A stretch of 32,083 nucleotides of DNA from Cryomorphaceae bacterium MED-G14 (GTDB taxonomy: Bacteria; Bacteroidota; Bacteroidia; Flavobacteriales; Flavobacteriaceae): positions 1-32,083 of the forward strand of contig NTKN01000008.1 of assembly GCA_002457715.1 (NCBI GenBank), in the 5' to 3' direction. How positions within the stretch are numbered: the first letter of the stretch is position 1; each line of letters begins with the position of its first letter. Of this stretch, positions 25,529 through 32,083 are shown one piece after another. A model generated the notes under the pieces. That model did no database searches. It was not told the DNA's origin and saw only the letters and a list, made by a program, of their open reading frames with translations. The position numbers and the translations under genes were made by a program.

Positions 25529-25551
25529 AGGGGCTCTATGCCCCTTTTTTT
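25529..25551 (+). terminator. Rho-independent terminator of the topA-gldKLMN operon, overlapping the aconitase stop codon
   Basis: A six-base-pair GC-rich stem (AGGGGC at 25529-25534 and GCCCCT at 25540-25545) has a five-base loop, and a run of seven T residues follows on the plus strand. This is a strong terminator for the plus-strand operon, 26 bases after the lipoprotein stop. On the minus strand the hairpin forms the last codons of the aconitase gene, with the stop TAG at 25536-25538 inside the loop. The T run on that side is weak, so termination of aconitase transcription there is uncertain. Confidence 0.88.
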
Positions 25552-27794
25552 ATTAGATTTAATGCAGATCCCTCTTTGTACCAATCAATTTGTTGTGAAT
25601 TGTAGGTGTGGTTGGTTTTGATAACATCTTTAGAACCATCAGAATGAATCAATTCAATTGTAATTTGATTTCCTGGGCTGAAATTTTCTAAATCAATAAA
25701 GTTGAAAGTATCATCCTCTTGGATTAGGTCATAATCTGATTCATTATGAAAGGTTAATGCTAGCATACCTTGCTTCTTTAAATTTGTTTCATGAATTCTT
25801 GCAAAGGATTTTACAATAACTACTTTGACACCTAGATGTCTAGGTTCCATTGCAGCATGTTCTCTTGAAGATCCTTCTCCATAATTATGATCCCCAACTA
25901 CAACTGTGGGTATATTATTTTTCTTATACTCACGCTGAGTTTCAGGAACTCCACCATATTCACCGTTCAGTTGACTTTTTATAAAGTTTGTTTTCTTATT
26001 GTATGCATTTACAGCACCAATCAAACAGTTATTAGAAATATTATCCAAGTGTCCTCTGTATCTCAGCCATGGACCTGCCATTGATATGTGATCTGTGGTA
26101 CATTTACCAAAGGCTTTAATTAAAAGTTTTGCTCCAGTTATATTTTTTCCATCCCATGGTGCAAAAGGTTCTAACTTCTCTAATCTTTTTGAATCAGGAT
26201 TGATAATTACATTTACATTTGATCCATCACAATCAGGCTCAATATATCCTCTATCATCTACCTCAAAACCTTTAGGAGGTAATTCCCAACCAGTGGGTTC
26301 CTCTAATTTAACTTCTTCACCTAGGTTGTTAAATAATGAATCAGTTTTTGGATTAAATCCTAAATCACCTGAAATTGCTATAGCTGCTACAATTTCAGGT
26401 GAAGCAACAAAAGCGTGTGTATTTGGGTTTCCATCAGCTCTTTTTGCAAAATTTCTGTTAAAAGAGTGTATGATTGAGTTTTTTTCTTGTTTATCAGCTC
26501 CATCTCTAGCCCATTGACCAATGCACGGGCCACAAGCATTAGTAAAAACTTTAGCATCAAGCTTTTCAAAAATATCAAGAAAACCATCTCTCTCAGCTGT
26601 ATATCTTACCTGCTCCGAGCCGGGGTTAATTCCAAAGAACGCCTTGGTTGATAGGTTTTTATTTAATGCTTGATCAGCAATAGATGATGCACGTGATAAA
26701 TCTTCATATGAAGAATTTGTACACGATCCTATAAGCCCCCATTCAATTTTTCTAGGCCAATTATTTTTTTCCAAAGTCTCAGCCATTTTGCTAATTGGAG
26801 TAGCTATATCAGGTGAAAAAGGACCATTAATGTGTGGTTCTAGCTCTGAAAGATTAATTTCAATTACTTGATCAAAATATTTTTCTGGATTTTGATATAC
26901 CTCAGGATCACCCGTCAAATACTCTTTTATATTATTTGCTTCATCAGCTATTTCATCACGCCCCGTTGCTCTTAAATATTTTTCCATTGATTCATCATAA
27001 CCAAATGTTGAAGTAGTTGCTCCGACTTCAGCTCCCATATTACAAATCGTTCCTTTTCCTGTACAAGATAAATTTTGAGCACCAGGTCCAAAATATTCAA
27101 TAATGGCTCCGGTTCCTCCCTTAACAGTTAGAATGCCAGCAACTTTTAAAATAACATCTTTTGCAGCAGTCCAGCCTGATAACTTTCCAGTCAATTTTAC
27201 ACCTATCAGTTTTGGGAATTTTAATTCCCATGCCATTCCTGCCATTACATCCACTGCATCAGCACCTCCAACTCCTATTGCAACCATTCCTAGTCCACCG
27301 GCATTAACAGTGTGTGAATCTGTACCGATCATCATGCCACCTGGAAACGCATAGTTTTCCAAAACAACTTGATGAATAATGCCTGCGCCTGGTTTCCAAA
27401 AACCGATTCCGTATTTGTTTGAAACTGATTCTAAAAAATTAAAAACCTCATTACTTGTGTTTATTGCTTCCTGTAAATCAGGTCCAGCACCAATTTTGGC
27501 TTGTATTAAATGATCACAATGTACTGTAGTTGGGACAGCAACTTTATTTTTACCAGCTTGCATGAATTGAAGCAATGCCATTTGAGCTGTTGCATCTTGA
27601 CATGCAATTCTATCAGGTGCAAAATCTACATAATCAACGCCCCTTCTAAAAGTTGATTTAGTTTTTTCCCACAGATGAGAGTATAATATTTTTTCTGAAA
27701 GAGTTAGGGGATGATTACAAACTTTTTTTGCATGATCAACTTTGTCTTTCATTGAAGAATAAACATTTTTAATCATTTCAATATCAAAAACCAT
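25536..27794 (-). CDS. acn: Aconitate hydratase, mitochondrial-type
   Basis: 752 residues. A 4Fe-4S hydro-lyase that interconverts citrate and isocitrate in the TCA cycle, in the cytoplasm. Cluster ligands are Cys358 ([11 protein letters not shown]), Cys421 and Cys424 ([10 protein letters not shown]). The swivel domain has [17 protein letters not shown] with Ser642 and Arg644. These residue numbers coincide with the mature pig mitochondrial enzyme as I recall them, showing that domain lengths are conserved and that this is the mitochondrial type rather than AcnA/IRP or AcnB. Other landmarks are [20 protein letters not shown] and [13 protein letters not shown]. It is a single-gene unit convergent with the T9SS operon, with its stop inside the terminator loop. 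Its promoter must lie in the roughly 225-base interval shared with the sulfatases, where I see no convincing motif. Confidence 0.96.
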   Translation of the reverse strand: MVFDIEMIKNVYSSMKDKVDHAKKVCNHPLTLSEKILYSHLWEKTKSTFRRGVDYVDFAPDRIACQDATAQMALLQFMQAGKNKVAVPTTVHCDHLIQAKIGAGPDLQEAINTSNEVFNFLESVSNKYGIGFWKPGAGIIHQVVLENYAFPGGMMIGTDSHTVNAGGLGMVAIGVGGADAVDVMAGMAWELKFPKLIGVKLTGKLSGWTAAKDVILKVAGILTVKGGTGAIIEYFGPGAQNLSCTGKGTICNMGAEVGATTSTFGYDESMEKYLRATGRDEIADEANNIKEYLTGDPEVYQNPEKYFDQVIEINLSELEPHINGPFSPDIATPISKMAETLEKNNWPRKIEWGLIGSCTNSSYEDLSRASSIADQALNKNLSTKAFFGINPGSEQVRYTAERDGFLDIFEKLDAKVFTNACGPCIGQWARDGADKQEKNSIIHSFNRNFAKRADGNPNTHAFVASPEIVAAIAISGDLGFNPKTDSLFNNLGEEVKLEEPTGWELPPKGFEVDDRGYIEPDCDGSNVNVIINPDSKRLEKLEPFAPWDGKNITGAKLLIKAFGKCTTDHISMAGPWLRYRGHLDNISNNCLIGAVNAYNKKTNFIKSQLNGEYGGVPETQREYKKNNIPTVVVGDHNYGEGSSREHAAMEPRHLGVKVVIVKSFARIHETNLKKQGMLALTFHNESDYDLIQEDDTFNFIDLENFSPGNQITIELIHSDGSKDVIKTNHTYNSQQIDWYKEGSALNLIKKGA

Positions 27795-28018
27795 AGGTAT
27801 GTTATTAGTATTGTAAAATTAATAAAAGAAAAGATTTTTTAGTTGATATAATCCTCTTCTTTTTATTCTTATTTCTGTTTAGTTCAATATAGAGTATGAA
27901 TTTGATAGTTTAAAAGATTATTTATTTTCAAATCATAATAAATGTGAATCATAGTATTCAATCTAATCATTTTTAAAATATTTTAAATAAAGCAATAAAA
28001 AATTTGTATATTTTTTTA

Positions 28019-29500
28019 ATGAAATCAGCTAACAAATTTTTATTAATTCTATTTATAATTTTTTCATGCAAATCTGAAAATAATTATAGTCCTAATGAAA
28101 GATTGAATGTTTTGTTTATTGTAGCAGATGACTTAAATTGTGCAATAGGCGCATATGGTGATAAGCAAGCTATTACCCCAAATATTGATAAGCTTGCAAA
28201 AAATGGATTAGTTTTTACAGATGCTCACAATCAATATCCACACTGTGGACCCTCCAGAGTGTCATTTATGACTGGTTTATACCCAGATCAAACAAAATCG
28301 AAAGGATTAAGACTTTACGTTAGGCAAACTATCCCTGATGTTGTAACATTAGGTGAAAAATTGATTTCTGAAAATTATCATTCAGCAAGGGTAGGTAAAA
28401 TATATCATTATCACAATCCCAGAGATATTGGTACAGCTGGTCATGATGACCCTTTTACTTGGAACAGAACTGTTAATCCGTGGGGAAGAGATAAAAAAGA
28501 AGAACATAAAATAAATACTTTACAAGAAGGTGAATATGGGGGCACTTTAAGCTGGCTTGAAGCTGATGGAACTGATGAAGAACAAACAGATGGAATAGGA
28601 GCTAATGAAACAATTCGTTTTTTAGATGAGTTTGCTGAAAGTGGAGAAAATTTCTTTTTAGCATTTGGTTTATTTAGACCACATACACCATATGTTGCTC
28701 CAAAAAAGTATTTTGATATGTATAATATGTATGATTTTGATATTCCAGAAAGTGATGAAGAATATTTAAAAACCATCCCCATGCCAGCAGCTAGATCTGT
28801 TAGAGAAAAAAAAGTACAAAATTATTTAGATAAAGACCTTGCTAAAGAGATTAAGCGCGCATACTATGCAACCACATCCTTTGTTGATGCTCAAATTGGA
28901 AGAGTTTTGGATAAGCTTGAAGAAACGGGACTTGATAAAAATACAATAGTTATATTAACATCTGACCATGGATATCATCTTGGTGAACACGGGCATTGGC
29001 AAAAAAGAACCCTGTTTAATCACGCAACCAGAGTCCCATTAATTTTTTCAGGTCCAGGGATAAGTAATAATAAAGGAGATGTAAATGATCCAGTTGAACT
29101 TATTGATATTTACCCAACAATTATGGATGTATTAAATATGGATGCTCCAAAATTTCTCAGTGGAAAAAGTTTAAAACCTTACCTTTTGGGTGATAGAAAT
29201 CAAATTAGAAATGAGGCCCTTACTGAACTTCGTGTTTGGACACCGACTGGCCACGCACAAGGATATTCAATTAAAAGTAGAGATTATAGATTTACCAAGT
29301 GGATTCATAATGGAATTCTTGATTCTGAGCTGTATGATTTAAAATTTGATTCAGCAGAATTAAATAATTTATCAAAAGATATTTCATATCAAAAAATTAA
29401 AGATTCACTATTACAAGTTATAAATAAAAGGATTTTTGAAGCTAATTCATATCCTGAAAGCTTGGGTAGACAAATTGAAAATGCAATACCAATTAACTAA
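28019..29500 (+). CDS. Iduronate-2-sulfatase-like lipoprotein sulfatase (S1 family, copy 1)
   Basis: 493 residues from the ATG at 28019; an in-frame TTG at 28004 would add five residues, but the ATG gives a standard lipoprotein signal ending at Cys17 (IIFSC). Type I sulfatase features include the metal aspartates Asp37-Asp38 (IVADDLN) and the formylglycine motif CGPSR with Cys76. NIDKLAKNG, RPHTPYVAPKKY, SYVDAQIGR-type spacing (here SFVDAQIGRVL), SDHGYHLGEHGHW (Asp316, His317) and TRVPLIFSGPG are also present. The order and wording match human iduronate-2-sulfatase and its bacterial relatives, usually placed in subfamily S1_7. It would remove a sulfate ester from a sulfated polysaccharide on the surface or in the periplasm. 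Activity needs a formylglycine-generating enzyme that is not in the window. The second copy starts 10 bases after its stop. Confidence 0.9.
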   Translation: MKSANKFLLILFIIFSCKSENNYSPNERLNVLFIVADDLNCAIGAYGDKQAITPNIDKLAKNGLVFTDAHNQYPHCGPSRVSFMTGLYPDQTKSKGLRLYVRQTIPDVVTLGEKLISENYHSARVGKIYHYHNPRDIGTAGHDDPFTWNRTVNPWGRDKKEEHKINTLQEGEYGGTLSWLEADGTDEEQTDGIGANETIRFLDEFAESGENFFLAFGLFRPHTPYVAPKKYFDMYNMYDFDIPESDEEYLKTIPMPAARSVREKKVQNYLDKDLAKEIKRAYYATTSFVDAQIGRVLDKLEETGLDKNTIVILTSDHGYHLGEHGHWQKRTLFNHATRVPLIFSGPGISNNKGDVNDPVELIDIYPTIMDVLNMDAPKFLSGKSLKPYLLGDRNQIRNEALTELRVWTPTGHAQGYSIKSRDYRFTKWIHNGILDSELYDLKFDSAELNNLSKDISYQKIKDSLLQVINKRIFEANSYPESLGRQIENAIPIN

Positions 29501-29510
29501 AATAATTCAA

Positions 29511-31091
29511 ATGAAAAATTCCATTAAAATTTTAATTCTGATATTAATTACTTTTTCTTGTGAAACAAAAAAACCAGATATTAACAATGATAATTTAAAT
29601 GTTCTATTTATCATGGCTGACGACCTAAATTGTGACCTTGGATCATATGGTCATCCACAAGTTATAAGTCCAAATATTGATAAATTAGCTAACAGTGGAG
29701 TATTATTTGAAAATGCACATAACCAATTCCCACTATGTGGACCCTCCAGAGTTTCATTGATGACAGGTATGTATTCTGATCAGACTATGCATACTCAACT
29801 TGATATAGATTTGAGGCAAACTATCCCTGACGTAGTAACATTAGGTCAGAGATATAGACAAAGAGGCTATAAATCTGTTAGAATAGGTAAGATTTACCAT
29901 TATGGCAATCCTGGAACAATAGGATCATCTGGTCAAGATGATATAACAACTTGGGATTACACTATAAACCCTTATGGAAGAGATAAAGATGAAGAATATA
30001 AAATCAATACGTTAAGACCAAGACAATATGGTGGAACTTTAAGTTGGTTATCAGCAGAGGGAAAAGATGAGGAGCAAACGGATGGAATTGGGGCAACTGA
30101 AGCGATTGAACAATTAGAAAAATTTTCCAAGAATGGTCAAAATTTCTTCTTAGCCGTAGGAATGTTCAGGCCTCATACTCCTTTTGTGGCCCCAAAAAAA
30201 TATTTTGATATGTATGAAATGGATGAAATGGAAATTCCCTACGATGGAAGTAGTGATGAATACTTAAGTACAATTCCTATTCCTGCAGCAATTTCAGTAA
30301 GATGGAAAAAAGATCAAATTCTTTTAAATGATAAATCAAATCATAAACTTGCTCAGGAAATAAAAGAAGCATATTATGCAACTACTTCATTTGTAGATGC
30401 TCAAATAGGAAGAATTTTAAAAAAACTAAAGGATACAGGTCTTGATAAAAATACAATTGTGGTATTTACTTCAGATCATGGATATCATCTTGGAGAACAT
30501 GGGCATTGGCAAAAACAAACTTTATTTGATGATTCTACAAGAGTGCCTTTGATTTTTTCTGGTCCCGGTGTCACTAAAGGTGTAAGATCCAATTCACCTG
30601 TTGAATTAATTGATATTTACCCTACTTTGATGGATTTAACTAAAATTGAAACACCATCTCACGTTGTTGGAAAAAGTCTTACACCAATATTTGAAGACTC
30701 AAGCCATAAAGTTAGACGAAGTGCATTAACTAGATGGAGAGCATCACAGCATGGTAATTTAAACTTTTCAGAATCAGGAATTCAAGGTTATTCTGTAAAA
30801 ACTGAAAGATACAGATTGACTAAGTGGGGAGAAAAAGGTGAACATGGTTATGAATTTTATGATCATTCGATTGATGAAAATGAAATGAATAATATTATAA
30901 ATAATTCTAATTATATTACTATAATTGACTCTTTAAAAACTCATATTGATGAAAGAATTTCTGATGCTAGAACAAAACCTGCAGGATTAGGAAGACAATT
31001 TGAAGAAAAACGACTTCGTAAAGTTACGATGACAACTGGTGACATATATGAAATCAATGGCAAGAGAGTGAAAATGAAAACTGATGAATAA
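29511..31091 (+). CDS. Iduronate-2-sulfatase-like lipoprotein sulfatase (S1 family, copy 2)
   Basis: 526 residues from the ATG at 29511. The frame is open further upstream inside copy 1, but this ATG directly precedes a lipoprotein signal ending at Cys17 (ITFSC). Cys76 of the CGPSR motif is at the same residue number as in copy 1. The two proteins are alike over most of their length, sharing NCxxGxYG, AHNQ, RQTIPDVVTLG, GKIYHY, YGGTLSW, EEQTDGIGA, APKKYFDMY, YYATTSFVDAQIGR and SDHGYHLGEHGHWQK. They differ by small insertions near residue 245 and by a C-terminal extension of about 25 residues here (KVTMTTGDIYEINGKRVKMK). This is a tandem duplication with divergence. It likely forms a two-gene operon with copy 1 and acts on a related sulfated sugar. 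Confidence 0.9.
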   Translation: MKNSIKILILILITFSCETKKPDINNDNLNVLFIMADDLNCDLGSYGHPQVISPNIDKLANSGVLFENAHNQFPLCGPSRVSLMTGMYSDQTMHTQLDIDLRQTIPDVVTLGQRYRQRGYKSVRIGKIYHYGNPGTIGSSGQDDITTWDYTINPYGRDKDEEYKINTLRPRQYGGTLSWLSAEGKDEEQTDGIGATEAIEQLEKFSKNGQNFFLAVGMFRPHTPFVAPKKYFDMYEMDEMEIPYDGSSDEYLSTIPIPAAISVRWKKDQILLNDKSNHKLAQEIKEAYYATTSFVDAQIGRILKKLKDTGLDKNTIVVFTSDHGYHLGEHGHWQKQTLFDDSTRVPLIFSGPGVTKGVRSNSPVELIDIYPTLMDLTKIETPSHVVGKSLTPIFEDSSHKVRRSALTRWRASQHGNLNFSESGIQGYSVKTERYRLTKWGEKGEHGYEFYDHSIDENEMNNIINNSNYITIIDSLKTHIDERISDARTKPAGLGRQFEEKRLRKVTMTTGDIYEINGKRVKMKTDE

Positions 31092-31097
31092 AGTAAA

Positions 31098-32083
31098 TTA
31101 TTCCAGAATTAGTTCTTTTATTTCAATAGACTCGTTACCAATAATTTCACTATATAAATTAATCATTTCCTGAAGTTTTTCAGGATTAGATTTTGCAAGA
31201 TTATTTCTTTGAGATATGTCATTCTCCAGATTATATAACTTATATTCTTTAGAATTACCTAATTCAATATTAACATTAGTATTTTTTTCGGGTCCGTTAT
31301 AAGGTGGTATCATAGCCCAATTACCACTTCTCAATGCCGTTCTTTTTACAGCCTCAATTACAAGATTATTTCGTCCATTACCTTTATTATTGAAAAAAAC
31401 ATCGGAAAGATCGACTCCATCTCTAGATTTAATATCTGAGCCCAATAATGAAGAAAACGAATTAAGAAAATCTATTTGAGATACAATCTCATCAGAAACT
31501 TGTGGTTTTGTTTTTCCTTTCCAATACGTAATAAATGGAACTCTTGTACCCGCTTCAAATAAACTATATTTTCCTCCTCTGAGTTCACCAGCAGGTTTGT
31601 GGTCACCTAATTTTTCTACGGCATCATCATAGTAACCATCATTTAAAACCGGTCCGTTATCACTCGAGATAATTATAATAGTATTTTCAAGAAGATTATT
31701 TTCTTCCAAATGATTATATAACTCTCCAATACACCAATCAGCTTCTTTTATTACGTCACCTCTAGGCCCCATTCCTGAGGATCCCTCAAATCTTGGATGA
31801 GGGGTTCTTGGAACATGTGGTTGCTGTAGAGTATAAAATAAAAAGAAAGGACTGTCTTTAACTTTATTAATATATTTTTTTGCTTCATCTAAAAATTTAT
31901 CAGCCATATCAATATCACTCCATTTAGCTTTTTCACCACCTTTCATGTATCCAATTCTTGGAACTCCGTTAACTATAGCCTTATTATGCCCATGATGCCA
32001 TTTCATAGTTAATAACTCAGGATTTTTAGTTCCGCTAGGCAACCCATAATCATCGTTTTTGAAATTAACTTCAATAGGATCAT
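31098..32083 (-). CDS. Arylsulfatase-type S1 sulfatase, C-terminal part (5' end beyond the window)
   Basis: At least 328 codons; the frame stays open to the window edge (upstream residues read DPIEVNFKNDDYG before LPSGTK), so the start and the CxPSR active-site motif lie outside. What is visible is a type I sulfatase core and C-terminal domain. It has KWHHGHN, DSPFFLFYTLQQPHVPRTPH, the metal-site SSDNGPVLNDGY segment, LGDHKPAGELRGGKYSLFEA and GTRVPFITYWKGK, followed by the IDFLNSFSSLLG helix. It is not closely related to the tandem pair on the other strand and belongs to a different sulfatase subfamily. It converges on copy 2 with six bases between stops. The TTG at 32040-32042 is internal, not the start. 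Confidence 0.88.
   Translation of the reverse strand, partial: DPIEVNFKNDDYGLPSGTKNPELLTMKWHHGHNKAIVNGVPRIGYMKGGEKAKWSDIDMADKFLDEAKKYINKVKDSPFFLFYTLQQPHVPRTPHPRFEGSSGMGPRGDVIKEADWCIGELYNHLEENNLLENTIIIISSDNGPVLNDGYYDDAVEKLGDHKPAGELRGGKYSLFEAGTRVPFITYWKGKTKPQVSDEIVSQIDFLNSFSSLLGSDIKSRDGVDLSDVFFNNKGNGRNNLVIEAVKRTALRSGNWAMIPPYNGPEKNTNVNIELGNSKEYKLYNLENDISQRNNLAKSNPEKLQEMINLYSEIIGNESIEIKELILE

Noticed and set aside
25887-27354. Open frames on the plus strand within the aconitase gene
   Set aside because: They lie fully antisense to a gene with intact active-site residues and show no recognisable domain or signal.
27795-28018. Divergent interval between aconitase and the first sulfatase, examined for small RNA genes, small ORFs or promoters
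   Set aside because: It is AT-rich low-complexity sequence; no tRNA-like fold, hairpin terminator or convincing two-element promoter could be supported.
28019-31091. Sulfatases as type IX secretion cargo
   Set aside because: Both have lipoprotein signals and their C-termini lack the conserved sorting-domain features; export by the lipoprotein route is more likely.
31098-32042. A complete 314-residue gene starting at the TTG at 32040-32042
   Set aside because: The frame remains open to the window edge with sulfatase-like residues upstream, and the essential CxPSR region is missing, so it is the 3' part of a larger gene.

Overview
The window is a strongly AT-rich, densely coded stretch of what looks like a marine Flavobacteriia (Bacteroidota) chromosome. 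The evidence is the gldK-gldL-gldM-gldN core of the type IX secretion system, the block purH-mreB-mreC-mreD-mrdA-rodA, several short -7 elements of the Bacteroidota type (TAnnTTTG), weak or absent Shine-Dalgarno sequences, and a cluster of lipoprotein sulfatases typical of algal-polysaccharide users. No tRNA, rRNA, CRISPR array, transposon or phage gene was found. No gene-free stretch exceeds about 225 bases.

Layout. (1) 1-3328: the start of surE on the minus strand (cut by the window edge) diverges from a tail-specific S41 protease. The protease is followed by an orphan peptide-type ABC permease. (2) 3331-10303, minus strand: purH, mreB, mreC, mreD, mrdA (PBP2) and rodA form a purine-synthesis and rod-shape operon whose junctions overlap by only 8 bases. 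(3) 10338-16484, minus strand: miaB, a stand-alone sigma-54 activator, lptE, an unnamed TPR-type gene and secG overlap one another. groES-groEL follow, apparently with their own sigma-54-like promoter, and end at a strong hairpin terminator. (4) 16674-25503, plus strand: topA, an arginase-fold gene that has lost its metal ligands, gldK, gldL, gldM, gldN and a small NTF2-like lipoprotein form one long transcription unit. It ends at a GC-rich hairpin. (5) 25536-27794, minus strand: aconitase, whose stop codon lies inside that terminator loop. (6) 28019-32083: two tandem, closely related iduronate-2-sulfatase-like lipoproteins converge on a third sulfatase that runs off the window.

How the genes fit together. 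The minus-strand middle supplies housekeeping envelope functions: the elongasome, LPS transport, Sec translocation and chaperonin. The plus-strand block supplies the T9SS core and motor. The right edge supplies surface or periplasmic desulfation of polysaccharides. The least explained items are the degenerate arginase-like protein fixed between topA and gldK, the NTF2-like lipoprotein at the end of the T9SS operon, the 201-residue protein between lptE and secG, and a possible link between the sensorless sigma-54 activator and the promoter-like site in front of groES. I see no obvious new defence or mobile system here; these are the leads I would follow.
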